Notes: generated by a model not told the origin, from the letters alone. Positions 35,231-46,954 are shown, counted from the first letter of the stretch. The stretch: 64,000 nucleotides of DNA from Biomphalaria glabrata (GCF_947242115.1 NC_074721.1:18335501-18399500); one strand, 5' to 3'. Program-made: numbers and translations.

Positions 35231-36077
35231 CTGTAGAGGATGCCTTTTGACATTTTCTCAATATAATATGAATATAAATAACTGAAGCTCCTCCTGTGTG
35301 ATCCAAGATGAACACAGTTACATTTCCTTTGTTGATGATGGCTTTAGAGTCCACAATGAACCACAATGAGTCTTTCCACAAAGACTATATACAGTTGAAT
35401 TGACTGCTCTGTGCATACCATTCAACAATGACTTGAAGTACCAGGTAACAGTTGAACACAATATTATATAGTACAGCCGTGTTACTTCAAAAAAGAAGAT
35501 AATTACGTTAATTAATGTGTCAATCTAGTCTTATCTTATACATTACATCAAAAAAGAAGATAGGCCTAACATTTGACCAAACATGAACAATGGTCAAAGT
35601 GAAACAGTTAAAATAAAAGCGTAGGCCCTAAAGGGGAAGCAGAGAAATTGAGAAATAAATTTTTAAAACATTACTCAATGAGATCATCAGCCAGTAAAAA
35701 TTATTGCTCTCATGACGACAATGTACACATCCAAGAGCAGGCACTACGCCAGTTTTTCTTCAAGATCAAGCCAGGAAACACCAAAATATGATCACAAAGT
35801 CGCTATCAAGGATGAAGCTATCGTTCAATTACCAGATCCGGCATTAACAGGAAATAATGTTTAACTTATTTGATCGACCGAAACCAAAACAAAATGACAC
35901 TAAGAAAACTTCTAATGATCTTGTCCTTCAAAAGCTTGGAATACAAACCGTTTGTAGTTAACTTACACTAAAGAAACCAGAGCCTTATAATGCGCTGTTA
36001 GGCATTTGCATAGCACAATGAAAAAACAATGCATTTGTTGAAGGTATGAAAGATAGACGTCATGTTCATCAAAGTTA

Positions 36078-36331
36078 GGATGCGCGGTGGCTGAGTGGTA
36101 AAGCGCTCGGCTCGGGGTTACCGGGTTCGAAGACAGGGATTTTTAATTTCGGGATTTTTAGAGTCCATCCAGCTCTGATCATCTGATGGGTACCAGACAT
36201 CAGTTGAGGAAAAGTAAACGTTGTTCTGACCACATGACACCCTCGTTAACCGTGGGCCACAGAAATAGACATTTACATCATCTGCCCTATAGATCGCAAG
36301 GTCTAAAAGGGGTACTTTTTTTTACTTTTAA
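36078..36331 (+). mobile_element. tRNA-derived SINE (family 1)
   Basis: The plus-strand head GCGGTGGCTGAGTGGTAAAG (A-box) and ACCGGGTTCGAAGAC (B-box) is followed by the family body (GGGTACCAGACATC, CCACATGACACCCTCG, CTGCCCTATAGATCGC). This copy is in the opposite orientation to the intronic copies. Confidence 0.75.
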
Positions 36332-36989
36332 TTCATCAAAATGATAGAAGAGTATAAAAATTCAGATAGCTGACGTAAAAAATGTTGCTTTTTAAAATCA
36401 GATCCACACCCGATGAAGTCAGGAGAAATGTAACGGAACGCATTGTTCATGTTTTTAAAATTGTCGGGGAATATTCAATAGGGTTTGTTGCTGAACATAA
36501 AAATTATATATGTGTCAGACGCGAATTGCCCAATTTTCAGTAAAAGAAATTACAAAAGTCATTTCTCTATAGAAGAAGTTTCGAAGGCTATATAAAATAC
36601 AACCACAGACCTACATATACTACAATAAATATAGGTTTTTGATTGCTAGTTACGATTTTTTTAGGTAGGTGCTGTTTTACTATTACATACCAAGTATTAG
36701 AGTTTAGAAAAACCCAGGTTTGTTTCTTGTGCAACGCTATTAGCTAACACCTCATATCATCTCTCCATTAGTATATTTAGATCTATAATCTAATTCTATG
36801 TACACACACACATATACGCACATCACACACAGAGACAGCGAAAAACTAAATCCCCCTCCCTTGAAAAAAAATCCTGGCTACGCCCATGGTTCACATGGAA
36901 GTTATTCAAGTTATTTCAAGTTTTATTCGTTAAGATATGATACGCCTTCAGCCGGTTTAGTTGTCTACCAGCAGTTTGGTGCTATAAGT

Positions 36990-37650
36990 CAATGACCATC
37001 AACAAGAGTAAGGTACTATTTATAATTGTTTAAATGTTCCACTTGATCCGAGAATGGGTGTGAGAGAATCTACGTGTTAAAGTATCTAAAAATACGGCTT
37101 TACATATTTATCCGTATATGTAAATTCTGAAGGATTAATTTCCCTTGTTCGTATCTTATCTTATGTTATCTTATCTTATCTTATATAATACAGACGTTAC
37201 TTCAAAAAAAGAAGATGATTACGTCCTAAGCGTCATGCATTTAGTCATTCATATTAACCAATGACCTAAATTCTGCCAAGTCACTGGTTTTCCTGGCTAG
37301 CTCAGGCAACCCATTCCATGCTCTAATAGCACTAGGGAAGTAGGAGTATTTGTATAAATTTGTCCTAGCAATATGGACTAGGAATGTGCCTTTATCTTTG
37401 TGTCTTTCTGAGTATTTTATTAAATTTTGTTTTTGTATTTGAAGATTATGGTTCAGTGTTTTATGTATAATTGACTACTTTGTTATTATTTTTTATTGAT
37501 TCAAGTCTTGTCTATGCGAATGAATAATTGTGGAAGTTTCAACTTGATCCGAGAAAGGGTGTGGGAGAAATAACGTGTACAAACTTTTACCAGACAAACA
37601 GAAAGATAAACTGAGTTAATATAAGCTTTTCAAAAATATAAATTAAATAA
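36990..37650. repeat. Dispersed repeats, including a (TTATC)n tract
   Basis: 37147-37186 is a (TTATC)n tract followed by TACTTCAAAAAAAGAAGATGATTACG, a phrase also present at about 35485-35570. Segments at about 37030-37075 and 37535-37625 share CACTTGATCCGAGAATGGGTGTG-type wording with repeats at 43.9, 49.4 and 62.3 kb. Confidence 0.5.
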
Positions 37651-37860
37651 AAGAAAAAGTTCGACGTAAATCAATTATAATACCACAATAGGTTTCAAAG
37701 AAAGTGTGCAGTATTTTTTATTTAACTGTCTAAATGGAAAAACAATTAGCTAACGTAATTAGTGACGTCAATATGTTTTTCTTACATCGACATCTTGAAA
37801 CGCAGAACTCATCAATAAGCATTACCTTTGAAAGAATACAAATGTAGCAAATTTAATAGG

Positions 37861-38060
37861 ACTATATATGTTCGCCCCCTACTAGCCATGAGGGTTGCAT
37901 CAGGACTTCATCTGGTTTCATTAACTGAGCCCAGACGTTCATCCCCCCAAATGGAGTCCATGTGTTTGACCATTTCAGGCCCCCTAATGTTTGCCACTTA
38001 TTGGCCCGCACTAGGGCTTCATCTGGGCCTTCTGATTGCGCCCGCACCATAAGGGCCGTT
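37861..38060. repeat. G/C-richer island of unknown origin
   Basis: About 200 bp, markedly richer in G/C than its surroundings, between AT-rich flanks. No convincing coding and no clear inverted ends. Possibly an old repeat copy. Confidence 0.3.
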
Positions 38061-38526
38061 AGAAGAGATCGAAATGAAACAAGACTAGAAGCTGTGATGT
38101 TGCTTGTTCAGGCTTGAGGTCAACTATAGATGACTGTTGATTTCAACCAATTACTCTGCAAGCGTTTGAGTTTTATTGTTCGGGTGTATTCAGTGTAGTT
38201 GATCAACAATACAGAATAAAGAAGACATCAGTTTTAACAAGTAAAGAGATGTAGTCAACGCTGATGAACAATTTATCCTATGTTTATTCTAAGAAAAGGC
38301 CACAGTAAAAGTCTCTGTCAACTAAACACGTCGTTACCCTAGAGGATTCTATCGCTAACTGATTTTCCGGTCTCTAGCCCCAAATATCCCAAACGTCACT
38401 AGTCCCGTTCAATATGCGTCTTCTATGGTGCGTCGCTAAATAATTAATCTATAAATCAGGTGTCTAACAATGCACTCATTATTTCATTTTTCACATGTAT
38501 GGCATGCTTTTAGATTGATATGATGA

Positions 38527-38700
38527 CAGGGGCGTAGCTAGGAATTTGCCATCATTTGGGGGCCCTGGGGACTTGATCTTTTTGGGGGCCCCTGCATTTT
38601 GCGTAATATTTACCTAGTATTTAATGTTAAAAAATCATTTGGGGGCCCGGGGGGATTTTTCACATTCTCCCCCCACCTCCCCACTCCAACTATGCCACTG
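38527..38700. mobile_element. hAT-type MITE (174 bp)
   Basis: Left end CAGGGGCGTAGCTAGG, right end CCAACTATGCCACTG. The flanks TATGATGA (38519-38526) and TAAGACGA (38701-38708) match at 6 of 8 positions, an eroded 8-bp duplication. Its terminal sequence resembles the hAT remnant at 63,148 and the fragment at 51,136. Confidence 0.7.
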
Positions 38701-38874
38701 TAAGACGAGTGCATTTTTTGTCAAGCTTCGAAGGATCGGCGGGACCTCCACAAAATCTCGCCAAGGGCCCGACGCTTACTTAACTCCGGTCGTGTGATAG
38801 GTTATATTTATTAGATATTTAGTAATTTATTTTAGGCTATATATTTTCCACATTACGTATATGATCCTCTAAAA

Positions 38875-40431
38875 TAGTGATTCCCAAAGTGGTCTATATA
38901 GACCCCAGGGATCTACGAAGACTTCCAAGGGGTCAACGAAAGTGTAAAAAATAAATTTGGGGGTCTATGAGATGTCCACGGGGGTCTACGATAATAGAAT
39001 TCATATAAGCAGGTCGTGACTTTTATTTTTCATATTCCATTAATGTAATTATTTCATACACTTATACATGATTTGTCTTTAGTCAATTCTTTAAATATTT
39101 ATCCTGCTATTCAACAGAAAAAAATTGTTGTATTAAATTTCTATGTTTATATAAATAGCTTTATTTTGTCTACATGTCACTAATGTTTAACAAAATGAAA
39201 TGTAGAATGTACACCTTGATTATTTAAAGTTGGGATTCATTTTTTCCTTGTCAAACAAGTGGTTGCCTAAGTGCCTTCTTATGACAATATGAAACCAATT
39301 ATGCAGGAGTTTTATTTGATACGATGACACTCTGAGATAAAGTTCAGAATAGACCCACAAACACAAAATCTCTCTTCAACATCATATAGAGGAGATAATG
39401 GTTTGTGAGGGTCTTACAATATCTCTTTCATCATCATAATCTCTTTACTTACAGCCAAATACAGAAAGCACTATAGAAAAAAACATTGATCTTACCAGCC
39501 GTTAAAGTTATTTTGAAAACTGTTTTACACAAACCAACATCTAATATTACTAAAATAATTTCTTAAAGCAATAATACACTTCACAAGGCACATTTGTCGT
39601 ATGGGTTATAAGATTAAAAACTTCTTTTGTAATTTTTTGCCAACGAGTTAAACAGTTTGGGATCAGCGGCGTCACAGGCTCTGACAGGGTGGAGCGCCCC
39701 GTGATGCAAATTGCCGGCTTATGATTTTTCCTCAGGGTTGACTCCCGAATCCTTTTCCGTGATTGGATATAGCTGCAAGGCAGCAGAGGTTTGAATTCAG
39801 AGTTTTGCTTCTCCTAGGTGGGTAGCCAACCATAACTAAGGAGCCCCTCCTGTCCGAAGCTTACTGGTTTAGGCGACAGTTACTCACCTTCGCCCCCTTC
39901 TCCTGTTAGTGAAAGCAGTTTCTTGGACCCAATATTAGAGCCACATGTGAAAGATCAAGAAATACTGCTCTTCGCGAAAACATTTTACAATGATACTTAA
40001 GGCTATTTAATTAATTAATTAGTATTTAATGTTTGAAGGACTACTTCATAGAACAACAAATTCCTATATGAAACATAAAATACGTAGCAACCTGCAAAAA
40101 TAAAAGCATTTCCAGTGTCGTTGGTGATTCCAGTAATAAATATTCATTGTTATTTTAATTGGTTTTAATTTGAATTTTATCTATAGTTTATATCTATAGT
40201 TCTATGTTTATCTATAGTCTAATTTATAGATCTCTATAACATACAATGTAGCTTTAAATTATTTTGTTCATTCCTTGACTCACTATAGTTAGAAATTAGT
40301 TTTTACAAAATTGGAGTTGTTGAATTTACACACAAAAAAAATAAATAAAATGCAAGCTATGAAAGGGGGTCCACCGAAAACCAGAAAACATGGCAAGGTG
40401 TCTACGAGACAAAAAAGTTTGGGAACCACTG
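38875..40431. mobile_element. hAT-type non-autonomous element (1,557 bp)
   Basis: Left end TAGTGATTCCCAAAGTGG and right end GTTTGGGAACCACTG are inverted repeats, flanked by an exact 8-bp duplication CTCTAAAA (38867-38874, 40432-40439). No transposase was recognised inside. A G/C-richer segment at about 39,660-39,935 may be a nested insertion. Confidence 0.85.
39660..39935. repeat. G/C-rich segment nested in the hAT element
   Basis: About 275 bp of distinctly higher G/C content, with a B-box-like GGTTTGAATTC near 39,790. Could be a SINE; the boundaries are unclear. Confidence 0.3.
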
Positions 40432-41611
40432 CTCTAAAAGCAGGATAAGCAAATTATCCTTCTGCTTGAGTCGTCAGTTTGTACATGATTTGCATCAGGA
40501 GAAAAATTATTAAATAAGAGAGTGACGACCCTTCCCTTAAAAAAAAAAGTTATTTCCCTTAACTAGAACTGTTGAACTGATAATAAATACAATAGCGCCC
40601 AGAAACAAAGAGCTTAGCATGTAATCACTCTAACACGATTTGTGCATTGGTTCTAGTCATCAGGGTTATCTAACTTGTAATTATTGTCACATTGCTGTTT
40701 GCTCAGTTTGGGCACGGCGACAACAAAAAAGAAGCGAGTCTCGGTAGGCTACCAGGAACTTGCAAGTACATGTCAGTAGTTGTATTGAATTCGTTAAATG
40801 ATGAACTAGAGCTCTGACCAAGTAAGCCTTTCACATTTGTGTCTTTACTTATTGCATTGTATATCGTTTAAAAAAAAAATAAAAAAATATTAGACTTAGA
40901 GATTTTCATCCTAATATTTTATTGGTGTATCCGTTCTTCTTATAATAGGATTATTATTTCGGGAATAAAATGATAACGCCAAAGTCTGACGAAGGAGAAA
41001 TAAAACTTAAATCGCTTACCATCAGTCAACGGTTTTTCTGCGTTCCAAAGCTACTGTTGAAAACAGGATAAAGTCTGCGAAAGAGATCTCAAATCATACT
41101 CCGGCATTTTCTGTGTTGATGAGAAAAATATTTAGGTCAAAGCTGGGTTTGTGTAGCCAAATGAAATTCTGCTTTCTTCTTTAATCCACGAACTTATTTT
41201 GCAAAAAAAAAAAAAAAAGAAAAGAAAAAAGAAACTTTTGACATAAGAAATAAATCTGTACTGTGTAGCAATCTCCCTTAGCTTAACTGTCAATAAATTT
41301 AGACAACAGTGACTACAGAAAAGGGACTAGATAATCTTCGACCAACTAAAATAATTGGTCGAATAGTGGCTTTGGCTGCTTGGCATTACATAAGAAGTTT
41401 TCAACTCCATTAACAGACTCTCTAATTATGCATTTCAATTATAAGTGCTTATAAAATGTGCTTTTCAATCGATTAATTGACATTCAGTAATAACACAGTT
41501 GAGTGACGTCGAAAATCAAATTGTAAATAATGCATCGCTAACTGTTTTGTTGAAGTTGTTTAGAATAGAAACACTTGACTGTCACTGGCCAGCTTGGGAG
41601 TGCCTAGTAGG

Positions 41612-41669
41612 TATAAAAGGTACAATTGTACTCCAGCAGAGACGTCAACAGAGAGCGTTTGTGTCAGAT
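41612..41669 (+). promoter_or_regulatory. Candidate TATA promoter and first exon
   Basis: TATAAAAG at 41612-41619 is followed about 30 bp on by an initiator-like TCAACA, and then by a good splice donor AGAT/GTGAGT (exon end 41669). It could serve a transcript running right, possibly the GPCR at 45,836, which has a pyrimidine-tract acceptor at 45,777-45,778. The link is speculative. Confidence 0.3.
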
Positions 41670-41770
41670 GTGAGTAGAATTCATGAACATGACAAGACTT
41701 TCTGTTTAGATGTCACTATATTTCACTTTCATTGTTACTAAACGTGTTCTGATATAGTTTTGTCTGCTAT

Positions 41771-42160
41771 CGGTTTTAGCCAACTTAATATAATTTTTAA
41801 CAGTACCTTGCTGGCATGACCTATGAGGCTGATGGTGCGGTAGTTTTGACAGAGTTGTAAGTTGCCTTTCTTTGGAAGGGTGATGATGAGCGATTGTGTC
41901 CAGGTTTTGGGTCATTCTCCCGATTGTCATGTCATGTTGCAAATCATAAAAAGTGCATTTATCATGATTTTACCTACCGCCGGAGGCAGATTTTCCCTTT
42001 TTCAGGGTTTTACTGCTGATGCTACTTCCGAGCGAAGAACCGGATAGTCATCTATGTTTGATACTGCCGGGATATTTAATATCTCTGTATCTCCTAAGAT
42101 TTCAAAGTTATATAACTCTGAACAGTATTCTGTCCATCTTTTATCACACCTTTTTCCTCA
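41771..42160 (-). pseudogene. LINE reverse-transcriptase fragment (RTE-like)
   Basis: The minus strand reads KRWTEYCSELYN, then LRSEVASAVKP, then LPKKGNLQLCQNYRTISLIG followed by HASKVLLKIILSWLKP. This is the linker and the first RT blocks of a LINE ORF2. Truncated on both sides and broken. Confidence 0.75.
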
Positions 42161-42404
42161 GTTAAGCATCTATTGTTTTTGTTTTGTATTGTGTTAGTTC
42201 TTTCATACTTTGAGGTAGTGAGGTCCTTTACTAGTTGGTACGCTTTTTACTGTCATTCCTGTTAAGTCTTTGTTGAATTTCTGGACACGTATTCTCTATC
42301 CATTATGGAGAGCGATGGGCGCCTCCATGCAAGTATCTAGCCCTCGTTACACCAAATGAGATCATGACCGTAAATAAATCTATACCGGCTCGGCCGTCGC
42401 CCGG

Positions 42405-42756
42405 GTCTTAGGACTCTCTGAAATGCGCTGGAAAAACATAGGTGAAACAACCACAGAAGAGGGCCATAAACTGGACTACAGTGGACTGCAAGATGTTCAC
42501 GAACAAGGAGTAGGATTTCTTGTACACAGGAACTACAGCAAATGTGTTGTGAACTGTTATTCCTTATGAAGCCGACTCAATCTCCATACGTTTAAAGGCA
42601 TCACCCTTCAAAACCACCATCATTCAAGCATACGCTCCTACATCAACATACGACGACGAGGCAGTAGAAGAGTTTTATGTGCAATTACAGGAAGTGGTTA
42701 ATAAGGCCCCGAAAAAGGGCATCCTTGATGTACGAGGAGACTCAAATGCCAATTAG
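42405..42756 (+). pseudogene. LINE endonuclease fragment (RTE-like), opposite strand
   Basis: The plus strand reads VLGLSEMRWKNIGETTTEEG, YSGLQDVHEQGVGFLVHRNY, then after a stop and a frame change SISIRLKASPFKTTIIQAYA and VRGDSNAN. This is the middle of an APE-type endonuclease as in RTE-like elements. It lies head-to-head with the RT fragment at 41,771-42,160. Confidence 0.75.
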
Positions 42757-42863
42757 GAATCGACTCTTACAAACCTGGAATTTTCTAATACAAAATCTAA
42801 ATTTCGAAATTATTCTTATCCCTACCCCGCAATAGTTAGGTCCGGCCCTGCTTCCAAGCTACT

Positions 42864-43085
42864 ACAGTATGCTCAGTGCGCTCTGATCCGATCTATTTTG
42901 TGGACATGAGAAGAAGTGGTGTCTAGAACACAGGATAATGCATATAGGTTTATATTTGTGGACATGTGAAGAAGTGGTGTCTAGAACACAGGATAATGCA
43001 TATAGGTTTATACTTGTGGACATGTGAAGAAGTGGTGTCTAGAACACAGGATAATGCATATAGGTTTATAGTTGTGGACTTGTGT
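42864..43085. repeat. 58-bp tandem repeat, three full copies, in a SINE family 2 remnant
   Basis: Units begin at 42900, 42958 and 43016 (GTGGACATG.GAAGAAGTGG...) and are nearly identical. The flank ACAGTATGCTCAGTGCGCTC resembles the body of SINE family 2 at 18.8 kb. Confidence 0.8.
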
Positions 43086-43569
43086 TTCCAATTGTCATTA
43101 CGGTATGCTATGGCCGAGTGATTGTAAAAGGATCACAAGTAGTAATTAATTTAATTTTCAATAAATTTACGGCGATATAATTTTGAATAATGTTGATGAT
43201 TTGAAAGCTACCTAATCCTATTTATACAAAAAAAAAAATCAGTAATATCCAAGTATAATTTATTATCCTGGTATTTTATATTTAGTAAATGTGGGGCTTA
43301 TAAGTTTAAATTGTAGGCTAGATATGGTAGGCCTTTGATTATTACATTATTCTTATGGTTTGGTAATTAAAGTTAAATATTGATTTAAAAAAAAAGGCTA
43401 TCGCATACTCTACTTTTAGAGAAACATTGGTTATTTGCACGATAAATCTTCCATTCTAAACATTATAAAGGACACTATGGTTAAAGTACATTGTTGTAAA
43501 CTAAAGAAAATAACATGCAAAATATAACAAAGTCCTTTTTTAAAGAAACAAAGGGAAGTACTTCGCTCT

Positions 43570-43714
43570 AAATATATATATATATATATATATATATCAA
43601 TAATATACAAGTTATTTCCCTTATTCAATATTAAACAAAATAATTAATTACCAATATTTAATTGACTAATTGAGTATTTTTGTTTATTGATTCAAGTTTT
43701 GTTGGTGCAATAAG

Positions 43715-43768
<54 letters not shown>

Positions 43769-43890
43769 TCAATAATATACAAGTTATTTCCCTTATTCGA
43801 TATTAAACAAAATAATTAATTACCAATATTTAATTGACTAATTGAGTATTTTTGTTTATTGATTCAAGTTTTGTTGGTGCAATAAGTATT
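43570..43890. repeat. (TA)n tracts bracketing a duplicated segment of about 118 bp
   Basis: The segments at about 43598-43713 and 43770-43888 differ by one or two bases and lie 172 bp apart, each preceded by a (TA)n tract. The segment belongs to a dispersed family also seen at 37.5, 49.4 and 62.3 kb. Confidence 0.85.
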
Positions 43891-44004
43891 TGTTTAAAGT
43901 ATCAAGCTGATCGGAAAATGCGTGAGGGAGAAATAGCGTTGACAATTATTTAAGGGGACTAAACCCAACAAATATAAGGCAAAAACAAAAAAAAATGAAT
44001 TGCC

Positions 44005-44252
44005 AATAAGTAGTTTCCCTTTCAGACCTTGCAATCTATAGGGCAGATGATGTGAATGTCATCTGTCTCTGTGGCCCAGAATTTTAACGAGGGTCTCTTT
44101 CTCTAACTAATGTTAGGTACCCATTAGAGATTGATAGACTCAGAGGTGCCCTAAAGATCCTGAAATTCAAAATCTTAGCCTTTGCCGAGATTCAAACCCA
44201 GTACCTTGGTTCTGAAGCCTAGCGCTTTACCAATCAGCCACCGCGCCTTCTG
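44005..44252 (-). mobile_element. tRNA-derived SINE (family 1)
   Basis: Minus-strand head GCGGTGGCTGATTGGTAAAG and GGGTTTGAATC, with the body as in the other copies. More diverged than the copy at 13.8 kb. Confidence 0.72.
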
Positions 44253-44384
44253 TCTATAGGTAGGCGTAAAATGAGAAAATGAGAGAAAATATGTCTTAAT
44301 TTCCAATGAAAGAGATTGAAAATGAAACCTTAGCGTTATAAATACACCATCATCACATCTGTCGCTTGACTTTCCTCGTTGGGA

Positions 44385-44640
44385 TGTTGTGACAGTTCGA
44401 GTTACCAAATCCTTCCACTTGAGCTTGAGCCCACGAGTTCAAATCCGTGTCGTTGACCTTTTTTTTAAATAAAAGTGATCACCCAGATACCCCCTTCTTT
44501 CTCCCCCCCCCCCCCCCGCCCTTTCACCCCGTTCCTACTGGTACAGACAAGGGATCATAGCGTATTGAGATCATTTGGTAACAATATTTGTTATTTGTAA
44601 CCGCACACATTTATTATTAGTTTATATCTATTACATATTT
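44385..44640 (+). mobile_element. tRNA-derived SINE (family 3)
   Basis: B-box ACGAGTTCAAATCC, then a body with GATCACCCAGATACCCCCTT, a C-run, TTCCTACTGGTACAGACAAG, and a 3' part with TTTGTAACCGCACACATT. It shares this order with 49640-49950. Confidence 0.6.
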
Positions 44641-44660
44641 AATCAGATGACTGATCCAAA

Positions 44661-44845
44661 CTAATTGATACAACTACGCTTAATATAAGCTTTGTTTTTA
44701 AAATGTTTTTCTTGTTTTCTCTTTTGTTGCTCGTCCATCTTCCGTATGTTTGACCCTAGGTATTTAAATAATTCAACTTCTAATATTTGGCCATTCAACT
44801 GTATGCAACATCTCCTACTATCTCCACCACAAACTAGTTTTTTTT
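44661..44845 (-). pseudogene. LINE RT thumb-region relic
   Basis: The minus-strand peptide CIQLNGQILEVELFKYLGSN matches the .NG..IE.V..FKYLGS block downstream of the LINE RT palm. Short and isolated. Confidence 0.5.
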
Positions 44846-44999
44846 TTTTTTTGTATACTGCCAAATAAAATGATAAATAGTGTTAAGTTTGCTAGAGGAT
44901 AATTATTTAAAAGAACAAAGTCGTGTAAGAAATTCTTTGAAAAAATCCTAACAGTTACATAAAGTGCTAAACATCATTAAGTTAACACAAAGCGCAAGC

Positions 45000-45197
45000 A
45001 TGTCTCATGTAAACTCTACTTTTATGTATACTTTCCAATTTCTATTTTTCGCTTCCACTCTCCCCCAAAGCTGTATACTTTATCAAGAGGCAAGACTCTG
45101 GCCCAAAAACCCTCCTAGAGAAGAAAAACTATACGGAGAACTGCCTGATCTGGAAACCATTGCGCGGTTCATCTCAGAAAAAGATTTACTAATTTGA
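45000..45197 (+). CDS. Small open frame with signal-like N terminus (uncertain)
   Basis: 65 codons from ATG at 45000. MSHVNSTFMYTFQFLFFAST has a hydrophobic core like a signal peptide, followed by QSCILYQEARLWPKNPPREE and KLYGELPDLETIARFISEKD before the stop. The second half looks protein-like in composition, and a pyrimidine-rich stretch just upstream of it (CCCCCAAAG) could be a splice acceptor, so it may be a terminal exon of an unseen gene. No family recognised, and a chance frame is possible. Confidence 0.2.
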   Translation: MSHVNSTFMYTFQFLFFASTLPQSCILYQEARLWPKNPPREEKLYGELPDLETIARFISEKDLLI

Positions 45198-45835
45198 ACT
45201 CTCGAAGATGTAAAATAAAATAAAAAAAAAACAAGAAAGAGTTAAAAGCTGCTTATTGGGTTCTGGAAAAAGTAGGGTGGTCTTGATTTTCGCGAAACTG
45301 TCAGCGAGGTTAATGAAGGGTCGAGTTAATAAAGCGACGGGTTGAAGTTCAATCCTCACTCTGGCCTTTGTTTTTTCAATTCAATCTGATCAGATCCGAG
45401 ACTTCAATAAGTTTTCCGAAATACCTGTTAAATTAATGAATATTTAATTGTTTTAGTTCTTACAAATTAAACTTCATTAAAGCTGAGTTAATCCTTGTGT
45501 ATTTTGTTTGTTGTACGTCACAGATTGATAAAGGTGAACATTGAGAGGCTGTGGACATAGAGTCAAAGAGATTCAACTGCAAACTTCCTCATCGATATCA
45601 ATGCTATTCGTGCCAAATCTTGACAAACTATTCACATCAATGTCACGATTAGATCTCAATGTTGAAAGCGTCTGTGATGTTTGGGAAAAAAATATTAGAG
45701 GTTACAGCAACAACAAGATTAGTCGTTCTTTGTATCATCGTTGGAGTATTTGTAGAGATTTCCTTGTTTCCTGTTTAGTGAGCACAAAAAACACGTAAAT
45801 ATAAAAAAAAAACACATCAAAAGTAGATTTTAAAC

Positions 45836-46954
45836 ATGGAAAAACAATCATTGAAAGTGATTCAGGAAGTCCTCTCAAAAAGACTCACTATCTACATCAG
45901 TGAGAAGGAACGACGACTCGCTGAAATTTGCGTGGACTTAACACTTTCTTTTATTACCGCCCTTCTCGGTACTGTCAACAACCTGGTGGTTATGGTGGTC
46001 CTGGCCAAGCAAGGGTTCAAGGACAGTGTGAGCATTTCTATGACTACGGTGGCGTTCTGGGATTTCATCAAATGCTTTGGCGGGACACTGCAAAGGATGT
46101 CCGGGCTGCTGGCCCTTATCGACCCCGCCATGGCCCAAAGCTGGGCCAACATCGGCGTTGTGGTGTTTAATTACCTCGTCTCATTTACCAGCTACGTCAC
46201 AAGCGTCCTGGCCGCTTACGTGGCCATTGAGCGATGTTTGTGCGTCACAATTCCTTTTAGGGTGAAGAAGCTGCTGACTCCAAAAGTAGCCAGCGCTTTG
46301 TGCTTGGCCATCTCAGTGGTCGTCTTCGGCTGCTTCGCCGTCATGTACGGAGTCTACGACATCTACTGGGACTTCGACCCCGAGTTTAACGAGACCGTGG
46401 CCCACTACGACTTCAAAGACTTCTCCGTGAACAACACGTCTCTCTGGGAGTACTACAACATTTCTGGAGTCACCTGGCCTACGGTCAGCTTGATCATCAT
46501 TATCATATGCACTGTGCTCATATCGCAGAGGCTGCAGCAAGCATCCATGTTCAGAAACAACCTTCGCAACAGCACCACCTCATCCTCTCTGGATCTGTCC
46601 AGCAACCCAGGCAAGAGGATCTCTCGAAGAGACGGTCAAGTGATTAAGATGCTCCTCGTTGTCATCGCCTTGTTCATCGTGACCCTGTCCCCCCGCGTGG
46701 CAGTGTACACCGCCAAGTACTTTGTCTACGACTTTTACTTTCTGCGGAGGTATCACAACCTTTTTTGCTTGGTGGCCTACATAGTCTACTTCTTCGATCT
46801 GCTGAATGGCGCCAGCAATTTCTTCATTTTTATGGTCATGAGTACGTCCTTCAGAAATACGATCAAGAGAATGTGCAATATAAGAATTGAAACAGAAGTG
46901 CGTCATCATACCGAGCTGAAGAGATTGCAGAGGAGACAAGAAAACTGTTACTAA
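45836..46954 (+). CDS. Intronless rhodopsin-like G-protein-coupled receptor
   Basis: 372 residues with seven hydrophobic segments at about 30-58, 66-92, 104-133, 150-172, 212-230, 268-292 and 308-334. Class A marks are N50 in TM1 (VNNLVV), D76 in TM2, the ERC triplet at 132-134 replacing DRY, P286 in TM6, and NGASNFF at 324-330 replacing NPxxY. ECL2 has N-glycosylation sites (NET, NNTS, NIS) but no cysteine, so the usual TM3-ECL2 disulfide seems absent. The C-terminal tail is basic. Large families of such divergent intronless receptors are known in molluscs and are usually thought chemosensory or peptide-gated; the ligand is unknown. The body is clearly G/C-richer than its flanks, as expected for a constrained coding exon. 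Confidence 0.9.
   Translation: MEKQSLKVIQEVLSKRLTIYISEKERRLAEICVDLTLSFITALLGTVNNLVVMVVLAKQGFKDSVSISMTTVAFWDFIKCFGGTLQRMSGLLALIDPAMAQSWANIGVVVFNYLVSFTSYVTSVLAAYVAIERCLCVTIPFRVKKLLTPKVASALCLAISVVVFGCFAVMYGVYDIYWDFDPEFNETVAHYDFKDFSVNNTSLWEYYNISGVTWPTVSLIIIIICTVLISQRLQQASMFRNNLRNSTTSSSLDLSSNPGKRISRRDGQVIKMLLVVIALFIVTLSPRVAVYTAKYFVYDFYFLRRYHNLFCLVAYIVYFFDLLNGASNFFIFMVMSTSFRNTIKRMCNIRIETEVRHHTELKRLQRRQENCY

Noticed and set aside
36098-36140. tRNA-like A and B boxes near 36.1 kb and in the other SINE copies, considered as real tRNA genes
   Set aside because: Each is followed by a conserved SINE body, the arms do not pair as a full cloverleaf by eye, and the same head occurs in several copies.
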